Shown one piece after another: positions 36,111 to 43,899 of a stretch of DNA of 64,000 nucleotides. Numbering within the stretch: the stretch's first letter is position 1; every line of letters starts with the position of its first letter. The notes under the pieces were generated by a model, which saw nothing but the letters and a program-made list of their open reading frames with translations, was not told the origin of the DNA and did not search any database. Both the position numbers and the translations under genes were made by a program. This DNA comes from RCC1774 sp050330855 (GTDB lineage: Bacteria > Cyanobacteriota > Cyanobacteriia > Thermosynechococcales > Thermosynechococcaceae), in contig JBHJNL010000039.1 of NCBI GenBank assembly GCA_050330855.1, positions 1 to 64,000 on the forward strand, read 5' to 3'.

Positions 36111-37379
36111 TTATTTCTTAGGCCAACTCGACTCAATCTTGGACAACACTTCGTCCACTGCTGTGCCATTTACATAGTCCACAACACCGCTCCAGAACGA
36201 ATCTGTGCCCACTGCTCTCGGCATCAAATCAGAGCCGTCAAAGCGAATTGTCTCTGCGTTAGCCAAAATCTCGGCCTGCGCCCTGGTCACTTCATCCGGG
36301 TAAACTTCCAGCGGCACCGCTTTATGGGGCGAAATAAAGCCGCCGCTTTTCGCCCAAATTTCATGGGGTTCAGGCGTCGCTAAATATTCAATCAGCGCCC
36401 GCGCCTCTGGCGTGTCGTTGAACATCCCGAACAGATCCCCTGCCACGAGAATGGGTAGCCCGTTTTTCGGATCAATCTCTGGGAACGGGAAGATATCGAT
36501 ATTTTTGCCAGGGACCGCTTCTTTGGGAAAGAAACTAGAGATGAAATTCGCCTGTTTATGCAAGTAACAGCGGGGCGGGTCGTTAAATAATCCTTTCGGT
36601 GAATCGCCAAAGGGGGTGCTAATTACGCTGACGGCTCCCCCTGAAATATATTTCGGGTTACGGACAATCTCTCCGAAGGTTTCAAAGGCGGTTTTCACCG
36701 GAGGGGCAGTAAAGGGAATTTCGTGACTCGTCCACTGGTCATAGACTGCCGGACCCGCTGTGCGGAGCATAATATCTTCAATCCAGTCAGTGCCCACCCA
36801 GCCGGTGGCATCACCGCTTTCCATGCCCAAGCACCAGGGCGTGCCACCATCGGCCACAATCTTGTCGCTCAGAGCAATCAGTTCACTCCAGGTTTTCGGC
36901 ACTTTGTAGCCCTTGGCCGCAAAGGCTTCGGGGTTATACCACACCAAGCTTTTCACCGAGGCTCTCAGCCAAACACCGTAGGATTTATCCTCGACGGTGG
37001 CGAGCTTCAACCATTCTTCGGGATAGGCCGCCTCCAGTGCCGATGGCTCCATGAAGGCCGTGACTGGGATCAGCTGGCCCGACTTAGCAAAGTCTTGCAT
37101 CATACCGGGCTGCGGAAACATAGCGATATCAGGGGCATCTCCCGATTCGACGCGCACCGGCAGCAGGGTGGCAAAGGCATCGGTGCCTTCATATTCGACC
37201 TCAATGCCGGTTTTCTCTTCAAAGGGAACCAGCGCCGCCTCTAGCTTGTCTTGCTGATCACCGACGACAACGCCGAGCACTTTGACTGTTTTTTTATCGG
37301 AGCTGCCGCCGCCGTTACAGGCGGTTAAGCCCAGTAGGCTGACGCCGAGAACAATAGGGGCACACCACTTTAGTTTCAT
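36111..37379 (-). CDS. Periplasmic sugar-binding lipoprotein (AglE/GgtB type)
   Basis: About 422 residues from ATG 37379 (ATG 37388 adds three). A lipoprotein signal with lipobox LTAC precedes Cys near residue 21. The rest is a group 1 solute-binding protein: VKVLGVVVGDQQDK, a Gly/Asp-rich VESGDAPDIAMFPQPG segment and aromatic residues in the cleft. Such proteins of the GgtB/AglE set bind glucosylglycerol, trehalose, sucrose or other alpha-glucosides. The precise ligand cannot be read from the sequence. Confidence 0.85.
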   Translation of the reverse strand: MKLKWCAPIVLGVSLLGLTACNGGGSSDKKTVKVLGVVVGDQQDKLEAALVPFEEKTGIEVEYEGTDAFATLLPVRVESGDAPDIAMFPQPGMMQDFAKSGQLIPVTAFMEPSALEAAYPEEWLKLATVEDKSYGVWLRASVKSLVWYNPEAFAAKGYKVPKTWSELIALSDKIVADGGTPWCLGMESGDATGWVGTDWIEDIMLRTAGPAVYDQWTSHEIPFTAPPVKTAFETFGEIVRNPKYISGGAVSVISTPFGDSPKGLFNDPPRCYLHKQANFISSFFPKEAVPGKNIDIFPFPEIDPKNGLPILVAGDLFGMFNDTPEARALIEYLATPEPHEIWAKSGGFISPHKAVPLEVYPDEVTRAQAEILANAETIRFDGSDLMPRAVGTDSFWSGVVDYVNGTAVDEVLSKIESSWPKK

Positions 37380-37388
37380 CATTTGCAT

Positions 37389-37623
37389 ATAGAGCTATTG
37401 ATACATGAGTCTTTTGAGCACTCGTAGTTTACCAACCCGCCGTACTGGGGGGTTGTTGCGAGAATTCCGGAGAATACGTTCTTCTTTCGAGATCAGCATC
37501 TCAGGCCTCTCAGCACTGCCAGTCTCTAACAGGCAAGCCCCAGGCACAATCGGATATGTTCAGGTGTTTGCGATCGTCATTTTTTTGCCTGCCGACACTG
37601 GCTACGTAAACACGAGTCTATAG
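37389..37623. other. Upstream region of the ABC transporter operon
   Basis: About 235 bp with no gene found; it would carry the reverse-strand promoter of the four-gene importer. A HIP1-like GCGATCG occurs near 37569. Confidence 0.4.
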
Positions 37624-37905
37624 GTTCAACTCATTGAGTTCTGCATTAGCTCCCCAGCCCCAATTCTGGGGAAAGAAACCCACCAATATCTCGACTTTCT
37701 CCCAACCCCAGACTCAGCCACCGATGGCCGCTACGACCTCCTCACCGCCATCGTTCACGAAACCAGCCACCTCACAGGCTTCATCGAAAGCCAACAAGCC
37801 TGCGATCGCAACGTCCAAAGTCTCGGCTTAGCACGCCTTGTCGACCCAGTTTTATCGGTTGTATCAATATCCCGCGCAAAATTTCGGTCACCCAGCGAAG
37901 ATTAA
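37624..37905 (+). pseudogene. Remnant of a matrixin-like zinc metalloprotease
   Basis: The frame opens after TAG at 37621 and stops with TAA at 37903-37905, about 93 codons and no ATG start. The product contains YDLLTAIVHETSHLTGF, near residue 39, a classical zinc-protease signature HExxHxxGF. The surrounding residues (LDFLPTPDSA, IESQQACDRNV) match the repeat-associated matrixin-like domains seen in large cyanobacterial proteins, but no N-terminal or C-terminal extension is present. It is interpreted as a decayed fragment; a very short unusual-start gene is less likely. Confidence 0.55.
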
Positions 37906-38196
37906 GACAACCAGCGAGATCGCACCCAGCCCCACCATCACTCCAGCAGGCATTAATTTTTTCGTCTTCACCCATCGAATCGCAAAAACAACGGTGAGTA
38001 GGCCTGTAACCACGGTGGCAATCTGAAGACCGATGGGGTTGCCTTGAAGGGTTGCGATCGCACCCTTCACCAACACAGTGCCGAAGAAACAGCCCATGAT
38101 CAGCGAAATCTTGCTTTTGCTTTTGACATAGCCCATCACACCGCCAGCAATATTCAGCAAACCATAGAGTAATGCAGCAAGGATTCCAGGAGTCAT
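37888..38196 (-). CDS. TMEM14-family membrane protein
   Basis: A 102-residue protein from ATG 38196; a TTG at 38223 would add nine residues, and spacing to the DUF6887-like gene upstream is about three bases with the longer form. Three to four hydrophobic helices and a GGVMGYVKSKSKISL motif match the Tmemb_14 (TMEM14) family of small membrane proteins, known in eukaryotic mitochondria and plastids and widespread in cyanobacteria. Function in bacteria is unknown. It is the last gene of a reverse-strand cluster with the Hsp70-like gene and the small pair. Confidence 0.75.
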   Translation of the reverse strand: MTPGILAALLYGLLNIAGGVMGYVKSKSKISLIMGCFFGTVLVKGAIATLQGNPIGLQIATVVTGLLTVVFAIRWVKTKKLMPAGVMVGLGAISLVVLIFAG

Positions 38197-38226
38197 GATT
38201 GATGTCGTGAGGGGATTAGCCAAACC

Positions 38227-38430
38227 TTATTTGATTGCCCGTATCTTGTCCATGAACTGCGGGAACTGTTCAAGCTCTGCTGCCGTTTGAACAGGTGGAA
38301 GCTCTATCCAGTGGGCTTCGGCTTCAGATCGATCAACGTAGACTTGAAATGCTTCAAGATTGTCTCGATGTTCAAGCACATATTGACGTAAAGCTTTGCG
38401 GCTCATGATCAAAAAATCAGGCTTCATCAT
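38227..38430 (-). CDS. DUF6887-like small protein
   Basis: A 67-residue protein with the pattern MKPDFLIMSRKALRQYVLEHR, near its N-terminus, and an acidic helical C-terminus, matching the small cyanobacterial family I know as DUF6887. ATG 38430 overlaps the TGA of the preceding ORF (ATGA), with GGAGG six bases upstream inside that ORF. Its TAA precedes the TMEM14-like gene by only a few bases. Function unknown. These short genes often occur with DUF6888 partners. Confidence 0.75.
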   Translation of the reverse strand: MMKPDFLIMSRKALRQYVLEHRDNLEAFQVYVDRSEAEAHWIELPPVQTAAELEQFPQFMDKIRAIK

Positions 38431-38576
38431 TCAAACCTCCATTTGCCGTTGGGACGAATTGCAATCTGAGTTTCTTCACCCGTGAGAATAATAATCTGTC
38501 CTGTCCTTTGATCTAGACGAACCAAATCAATAGATCTATAAAAGGTCGTCAATGATTGGCAGATGATGAAACACAT
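38427..38576 (-). CDS. DUF6888-like small protein (49 aa)
   Basis: A short ORF from ATG 38576 to TGA 38427. The product has MCFIICQSLTTFYRSIDLVR, then LDQRTGQI and a Thr-Gly-Glu-Glu segment, matching the small DUF6888 family found beside DUF6887. A Glu-Gln containing stretch upstream of the ATG is also in frame and family-like, so a non-ATG start could add about ten residues. It overlaps the next gene by four bases. It lies 44 bp after the stop of the Hsp70-like gene. Confidence 0.65.
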   Translation of the reverse strand: MCFIICQSLTTFYRSIDLVRLDQRTGQIIILTGEETQIAIRPNGKWRFE

Positions 38577-38620
38577 TCGTAGCTGTTCTGAATTGGGAAT
38601 AATCGTTTCTCTTAGTCTTT

Positions 38621-40216
38621 CTAGCTTAGCTGAGCCACCACTTGATTGCTCATTAAGGTGTCTTGGGTCAATAAATCCTCAACGCTGAGGCGTAGCGATC
38701 GCTGTTCATCGACGAGGAAGGATACTTTGATGCGATCGCAACCCGGATACCCTGGCGGTGTTAGCTCCGCAATACTCCTGGCTCCCTCGCGATCGTTGAG
38801 AGCCTGCGCCCGCTGTTCTGAGAGTTGTCGGGTGACCAGGCGATCGCCATCAAAATAAACCTCCGTTGCGCCTGTTGCGTCCCCCAACTCCCCAATAATC
38901 AGCTCAATGCTGGGCTGCACCTCTGTTGAAGCCCCTAGGGAAATCTCGATGGGTTCACGCATAGGGTAGGGCAACCCTGCCGGAATGATCGGGTGCCAGC
39001 TATGGCAGTTGTTTTGCCGGTCCCAGTAGCGAATACCGTAGCTGTGATAGAGAAAGTCTTTAACCTCTAGCCCTTGAGTCACCTGGAGTGCGCCGGTTGC
39101 GATCGCATCAAAGGGCCGACTGCTGCAGATCTTACTCTCATCAAAATACTGCTTTACCCAGGTCTGTACTGCCGGGATCAGGCTGGTACCGCCCACCAAC
39201 AGCACTGCATTGATATCCTCAATGTTCAATCCTTGGCGGCGGGCCTGCTGCAGCACCTGCTCCATGCTGGCATCGAGTCGCTCAAAGAACTGATGCTCTT
39301 TGAGAATCTCGTCAAACTGGGCACGGTCTAAGGTCAATTCATAACTATCAAAGGTCTCTTCATTGAAGTACACCTCCGTGGCCTTGGGCTGCAGCGAAAG
39401 CTGAATTTTGAGACGTTCTGCTAGCCGCTGGGTCAGCGGCGTGACGGGTAAGTTCTGGACCTTGGCAAAGTGATCCATAAGCCAGTTATCCAGATCGGTG
39501 CCGCCCAGATTCTGACCGGCCTTTGCCAAGACCCGTGCCGTGGTGGGTCGCTGGCTTGAGGTCTCCGCTAAATTTTTCTCGCCCCATTTAAGAATGAAGC
39601 CCAACGGCTTTGTTTGAGACTGGCGCTCAGCCCCAAGCTGCACCAAAGATAAATCTAGCGTGCCGCCGCCGAAATCTACGACGAAGAGCGTTTCCTGGTC
39701 GGCTTTGCCGTAGCCCAAGGCTGCCGCTGTGGGTTCATCCAGCATTCGCACCTGCTCGACATCCAGATCTTGGCAGACGCTGCCGAGCCAGTGGCGATAG
39801 GTTTCAAAACTATCCACCGGAACCGTCAGCACCAGGGATTCGCTCACATCAGGGTTGGTGGCCTTGAGCTGCTGCATGAGATTGACCAAAAACCAGCGGC
39901 CCACCTGCTCAAAGCTGACGGTTTGGCCGTCTAGTTCTGGCAAGAAACCTTGAATGTCGGAGCCAATGCCTCGCTTGAAGGTACGAAAAAAACGCGGGTC
40001 GGCTTGGATATCAAGGCCGCGATCGCAGACCTGCTGCCCAATCAAAACCTGCCCCTGTGCCGCCTGTTCGACATAAACCAAACTAGGAATGAGATCAGGA
40101 TTCTGAGCAATCCGATGGCTAATCCCGCTCAGGCTAATCACCTCTGGCTTTTCCGTGACGGGGTTCCAGCGGGTGATCACCGTGTTGCTGGTACCAAAAT
40201 CAATCGCGTAGCTCAT
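38621..40216 (-). CDS. Hsp70-like (DnaK-related) ATPase
   Basis: About 531 residues from ATG 40216; the frame runs back to 40357 but MSYAIDFGTSNTVITRW is the natural N-terminus. The actin/Hsp70 nucleotide-binding domain is complete: phosphate-1 DFGTSNT, phosphate-2 FVVDFGGGTLDLSLVQLG, and adenosine motif AVLLVGGTSLIPAVQ, followed by a shortened substrate-binding-like C-terminus of about 150 residues. This is a DnaK-like paralogue that lacks the canonical EEVD-type tail and full lid. Partners are not known; the J-domain protein at 9929 is a candidate but unlinked. Confidence 0.85.
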   Translation of the reverse strand: MSYAIDFGTSNTVITRWNPVTEKPEVISLSGISHRIAQNPDLIPSLVYVEQAAQGQVLIGQQVCDRGLDIQADPRFFRTFKRGIGSDIQGFLPELDGQTVSFEQVGRWFLVNLMQQLKATNPDVSESLVLTVPVDSFETYRHWLGSVCQDLDVEQVRMLDEPTAAALGYGKADQETLFVVDFGGGTLDLSLVQLGAERQSQTKPLGFILKWGEKNLAETSSQRPTTARVLAKAGQNLGGTDLDNWLMDHFAKVQNLPVTPLTQRLAERLKIQLSLQPKATEVYFNEETFDSYELTLDRAQFDEILKEHQFFERLDASMEQVLQQARRQGLNIEDINAVLLVGGTSLIPAVQTWVKQYFDESKICSSRPFDAIATGALQVTQGLEVKDFLYHSYGIRYWDRQNNCHSWHPIIPAGLPYPMREPIEISLGASTEVQPSIELIIGELGDATGATEVYFDGDRLVTRQLSEQRAQALNDREGARSIAELTPPGYPGCDRIKVSFLVDEQRSLRLSVEDLLTQDTLMSNQVVAQLS

Positions 40217-40361
40217 GGCAATGACGGTGCAGAGTGGACAGGCAGCAAGCCCATAGTATCCTTCAGGTTGAACCCTTACTCTGAAAATATTTTTAAAATG
40301 CGCGTCGTTCTCTCGCGAGTCAAGTCGTTTAGCGTTGAGGTGGCCGGTGTGTAGCACAGGT

Positions 40362-40378
40362 TATACTACTTCTAGTAG
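40362..40378 (+). promoter_or_regulatory. Candidate promoter/operator of the antitoxin gene
   Basis: A -10-like TATACT (40362-40367) overlaps the palindrome CTACTTCTAGTAG (40366-40378), arms CTACT and AGTAG with a 3-bp centre, 15 bp before the ATG. This is the usual location for RHH antitoxin autoregulation. Confidence 0.45.
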
Positions 40379-40393
40379 GAATTGAGGTCGTAT

Positions 40394-40618
40394 ATGACTA
40401 AAATTTCAGTGTCTGTTTCAGAAGAATTGTTGACTTACCTTGATCAGAATGTAGGCAACCGAAGTGCTTTGATTGAGACCCTGCTCACACAATGGCGCAG
40501 GCAGAGAGAAGATCAAGAATTTGCACAGGCCTGTGCGCTAATTGACGAACTTGAATTAGGTTGGGATCACCAATGGCAGCAAGCCGCAATTACCGACTGG
40601 GAAGCATCTGAATCGTAG
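40394..40618 (+). CDS. Ribbon-helix-helix antitoxin (CopG-type)
   Basis: A 74-residue protein from ATG 40394, preceded by GAGG at six-base spacing; a TTG 40382 would add four residues. Residues 1-40 fit an RHH DNA-binding fold: a beta strand KISVSVSEELL, then LDQNVGNRSALIETLL helices. The C-terminal acidic helix (DEL, DHQWQQAAITDWEASES) would wrap the toxin. It directly precedes a PemK/MazF-like toxin frame that has no start codon, so the operon has lost its toxin in part. Confidence 0.8.
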   Translation: MTKISVSVSEELLTYLDQNVGNRSALIETLLTQWRRQREDQEFAQACALIDELELGWDHQWQQAAITDWEASES

Positions 40619-40944
40619 CGTTTGATCCTTCAGTCAGAACAGAGATTCGTAAGACGCGCCCTGCTCTCATTGTTTCTGGTAGCCTGTTTAACGACAGACT
40701 CAGCAAAGTTACCGTTCTTCCGTTTACCTCTGCTCAAACCAACGATCCTAGAATTTCACCAGTCATTGTGGCAGTGCCCACTTCACCTCAAAATGGTCTA
40801 TCAGTCGATAGTCTACTCGTCTGCATTGAGCCAATGACTTTCGATAAAGTCAGACTAAACTCATACTTGGGGCAACTGGAGCCGATCTTGTTAAGCCAGG
40901 TTCAAAACAGCCTACGACGATATCTGTGCCTCGAAAAGGAATGA
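40612..40944 (+). pseudogene. PemK/MazF-like toxin remnant lacking its N-terminus
   Basis: An uninterrupted frame of 110 codons follows an in-frame TGA (40609-40611). It reads FDPSVRTEIRKTRPALIVSG and later a Pro-Phe-Thr-Ser motif, the PemK/MazF endoribonuclease signature, with all the C-terminal region present. There is no ATG or other start, and the first 8-12 residues of the family, including the Arg-Gly-Asp/Glu motif, are missing. A deletion of roughly 25-35 bp at the antitoxin-toxin junction would explain this. Its TGA overlaps the glucokinase ATG (ATGA). No active toxin should be made unless a rare start such as GTA is used. Confidence 0.75.
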
Positions 40945-40946
40945 CT

Positions 40947-41960
40947 ATGGCAGCAACCCGACTTTTAGCAGGCGACATCGGGGGCACAAAAACAATTCTC
41001 CGGCTGGATCAAATGGCTGGAAACCACGTTCAGACGATCGCTGAATCAACTTACCGTAGTGCTGATTTTGACCATCTCAATCCAATGATTGAAGTGTTTT
41101 TAGACGCAGTGGATGGTGAACATCCTCAAGCGACCTGTCTTGCGATCGCAGGTCCAATCCTGAACGACACCTGCAAACTCACCAACCTCTCCTGGCAGCT
41201 CGACGGGCGGCAGATGGAGACCGAGCTGAATATTCCGAGCATTCGCCTCATCAATGACTTCGCTGCCGTTGGGTACGGCATTCTAGACCTTCACGAGGAA
41301 GATCTAGCCGTTTTGCAGGATCAGCCCCAGCAAGCGGAAGCCTCCATCGCCGTTTTGGGTGCCGGTACGGGCCTTGGTGAAGCGCTACTGGTCTGGCAAG
41401 ACAATAGATATCAGGTCTTGTCTCTCGAAGGAGGCCATACCGATTTCCCGGCCCGAAATGAGCTAGAGATCGGGCTATTACAATATCTGCAGGCTAGACA
41501 TCGAAGAATTTCAGTGGAGCGTGTCGTCTCAGGGCAGGGCATCTACGCGATTTACGAGTATTTAAGAGACACCCATTTCGCCCCAGAATCAGAGTTAGTC
41601 AAAGCAGCACTGCTTTCGGAAGATCCCAGTGCGGTCGTGGCCCAGCAGGCATTAGCGGGTACCGACCCGCTGTGTATCAAGGCATTGGACATGTTTGTGG
41701 CGGCCTACGGAGCCGAAGCCGGGAATCTAGCCCTTAAAAGCCTTCCCTATGGCGGTATCTATATTGCGGGTGGAGTGGCCCCCAAAATTTTGCCCAAGCT
41801 GCAGGACGGGTTATTTCTCACCCACTTTTTAGATAAAGGCCGCATGTCGGCTCTTCTTAGAAAGATGCGTGTCTCTGTCATTCTTAATCCCAAGGTGGGC
41901 CTGATCGGGGCCGCATACTTCGCCCATCGATTACTGGCTGAAAACCTAGAAAAGCTTTAA
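40947..41960 (+). CDS. glk: Glucokinase
   Basis: ATP-dependent glucokinase of the ROK-distinct bacterial Glk family. The protein begins RLLAGDIGGTKTILRLD (phosphate loop DIGGTKT), with CLAIAGPIL, INDFAAVGYG including the catalytic Asp, LGAGTGLGEAL, GHTDFPA with the Glu-His region, and the C-terminal YIAGGVAPK. Length is about 338 residues. The start is ATG 40947, or 40941, which would overlap the toxin TGA. It phosphorylates glucose and feeds pgi (60890). Confidence 0.93.
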   Translation: MAATRLLAGDIGGTKTILRLDQMAGNHVQTIAESTYRSADFDHLNPMIEVFLDAVDGEHPQATCLAIAGPILNDTCKLTNLSWQLDGRQMETELNIPSIRLINDFAAVGYGILDLHEEDLAVLQDQPQQAEASIAVLGAGTGLGEALLVWQDNRYQVLSLEGGHTDFPARNELEIGLLQYLQARHRRISVERVVSGQGIYAIYEYLRDTHFAPESELVKAALLSEDPSAVVAQQALAGTDPLCIKALDMFVAAYGAEAGNLALKSLPYGGIYIAGGVAPKILPKLQDGLFLTHFLDKGRMSALLRKMRVSVILNPKVGLIGAAYFAHRLLAENLEKL

Positions 41961-42229
41961 TGGGCTGTTTGTGAGATCGCACCCCACTGCATCCCCATTG
42001 ATGATCTGTATAGGCGTGATCAGCGTAATGTTGAAAGATATCCATTGCATTCTTGGCAAGGAATGGGTGGATCGGCTCACCAACTTGATCGCGATCTTTG
42101 AGAATAAGGCGCTGAACTTTAGCAAGAACCAGGCCGATCTCACTCATTGGGGGCTTCTTTTTTCGTATCACTGCTTACAATCTGAAGCGAATGCAGTTTT
42201 CAGATTGAATACAAGAGGCTACTTTGTGA

Positions 42230-43351
42230 ATGAATCTCCTCCGCCCTCTCCTTGACTCCCGTCTGTGGCCGCTGATTCTTAAAGAAGTTCGGCAAATTCT
42301 CAAGAACAAACAAATCATTTTTCTGCTGCTGTTTCCGCCCACCGTGCAGCTCCTTGTCTTCGGTCTCGCCCTCAACCCTGATGTGACTAAGCTCAGCCTA
42401 GGGGTCGTGGACTACAGCAACAGCCCCCAGAGCCGGGAGTTTGTCTCCGCGCTGGCCGCCAACGATGTATTTGAAATTAAGTCCTATCAGCCACGGGTAT
42501 CAGATCTAGGTCAGCAGGTTCGCATCGGTGAAATTTCAACGGGCCTAGTGATTCCATCGGACTTTGAGCAGCAGATCAATGCCGGTAAATCGGTTGATGT
42601 GCAGGTGCTCATTGATGCCGTTGATGCCAACACAGCCGGGATTGCTAGTGGCTATATTCAACAGCTTGTCAATCGCTATGGTCGAGAGTTAGGACCAACC
42701 CAAACCATTCCCGTAGAGGTGGCAGTCCGCTTTCTATACAATCCTGGTTTACTGAGCAGTTGGTTTTTTGTCCCTGGCGTTATGGGCGTGGTACTGACCC
42801 TCACCGGATCGCTGGTGTCTTCTTCTACCGTGATTCGAGAGAAAGATATCGGCACGTTAGAGCAACTGTTGATGACGCCAGCGGCAGGCTGGGAGATTCT
42901 TACCGCTAAAATTGTGCCCCTGTTTGTTCTGCTGATGGGAGATGTGCTACTCGCTTCGGCCATTGGGCGACTGGTGTTTCGCCTTCCCTTTCGCGGCAAT
43001 TACCTATTGTTTTTGGCCCTGTCGGCCATCTATGTGTTTGTCTGCATCGGTATTGGTATTTTACTGGCGACCATCTCTCGCAATCAGCAGCAGGTGATTT
43101 TGACCTCGTTCTTTTTTAATGTGCCGCTGATTCAGCTTTCAGGTGCGATCGCACCCATCGAGAGTATGCCCGCTTTTTTTCGGGCGCTCTCCTTTTTTGA
43201 TCCGCTGCGCCACTACGTCACCATTGCTCGCAGCCTCATTCTCAAAGGCGTTGGCATTGGCGTACTCCTACCAGAGGTTGCAGCCCTAGTTGTTTTTGCA
43301 ACATTGCTGTTGGGTATTAGCACCTATCGATTTCGAGCGCAGCTCTATTAA
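42230..43351 (+). CDS. ABC-2 type transporter permease
   Basis: A 373-residue permease of the ABC-2 exporter class. One helix lies near residue 25, followed by a large external domain (about 50-170) and five or six C-terminal helices (about 175-370). The SSTVIREKDIGTLEQLLMTP segment is diagnostic of the YhhJ/LinI-type family. No ATPase gene is adjacent, so its partner must be encoded elsewhere. A 269-bp gap separates it from glk. Confidence 0.88.
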   Translation: MNLLRPLLDSRLWPLILKEVRQILKNKQIIFLLLFPPTVQLLVFGLALNPDVTKLSLGVVDYSNSPQSREFVSALAANDVFEIKSYQPRVSDLGQQVRIGEISTGLVIPSDFEQQINAGKSVDVQVLIDAVDANTAGIASGYIQQLVNRYGRELGPTQTIPVEVAVRFLYNPGLLSSWFFVPGVMGVVLTLTGSLVSSSTVIREKDIGTLEQLLMTPAAGWEILTAKIVPLFVLLMGDVLLASAIGRLVFRLPFRGNYLLFLALSAIYVFVCIGIGILLATISRNQQQVILTSFFFNVPLIQLSGAIAPIESMPAFFRALSFFDPLRHYVTIARSLILKGVGIGVLLPEVAALVVFATLLLGISTYRFRAQLY

Positions 43352-43479
43352 AGAAGCCGTTGTTCATCAGCAAATCAATCAAGTGATCAACATCACCGTG
43401 ACACCGACCCAACGTCACTGTGTCTGCCGTGTCGAACTCTGATCCTGAAAGGGCACACTAAAAAAGTAAGGGTAGATTG

Positions 43480-43632
43480 ATGATTGAACTATTTTCTAAG
43501 CCAGCATTGATCTTCAGCCATGCAGCGGTGCTAACCGTTCTCTTGATGACGATGGCTAAGACTTCTAGCCTAAGTCCGTTCGCTCAAACAATCGCACAAG
43601 ACCGCAGCATTGCCACCAGTACTCTCTTTTAA
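43480..43632 (+). CDS. Small hypothetical protein with one hydrophobic helix (50 aa)
   Basis: ATG 43480 is preceded by GTAAGGGTAG, a plausible ribosome-binding site. The product has a hydrophobic segment of about 15 residues (AAVLTVLLMTMA) near residue 16 and a Gln/Ser-rich tail, consistent with a secreted or membrane peptide. The family is not recognised. Confidence 0.4.
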   Translation: MIELFSKPALIFSHAAVLTVLLMTMAKTSSLSPFAQTIAQDRSIATSTLF

Positions 43633-43697
43633 AGCCTGAAACGGTGGACGAAGAGGTCTGGAGCGCTCTTACTTTGGGGTTTGACTTAGGTGTATCT

Positions 43698-43892
43698 ATG
43701 ATTTCTTCTTCTCAATCTGTTCGAGTTGCCAACGCTTTCTCTCAACTGCGAACAAACCTTTACCAATCGATTCAAGACTGGATTCGCCGCGAAATTGTTG
43801 ATGACGATCCCTATGAAGAGCTGATGCTTGAAGAAAGTCAAGCCTTTTTACCCTTGACGGTCCAGTCAACAACTAACACTGATCTAGTCTAG
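43698..43892 (+). CDS. Small conserved hypothetical protein (64 aa)
   Basis: From ATG 43698; the frame begins with GTG 43644. The sequence is helical and ends in the acidic segment REIVDDDPYEELMLEES, then a Thr-rich tail. It is followed after seven bases by the convergent pentapeptide gene. It looks like a real small cyanobacterial protein, but no function is assignable. Confidence 0.55.
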   Translation: MISSSQSVRVANAFSQLRTNLYQSIQDWIRREIVDDDPYEELMLEESQAFLPLTVQSTTNTDLV

Positions 43893-43899
43893 TACTGAT

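Noticed and set aside
37634..37831. Forward ORF of 65 codons near the metalloprotease remnant
   Set aside because: Pro/Thr/Ser-rich text in a shifted frame; the other frame carries the HExxHxxGF signature.
40622..40837. Forward ORF of 71 residues overlapping the toxin remnant
   Set aside because: A different frame gives a clear PemK/MazF signature, so this one is a shadow.
41884..42171. Reverse-strand frame of 95 residues in the glk to ABC-2 gap
   Set aside because: It overlaps the glk 3' end by about 76 bp and has no recognised family. The text looks gene-like in places (a possible mobile-element remnant), but support is too weak.
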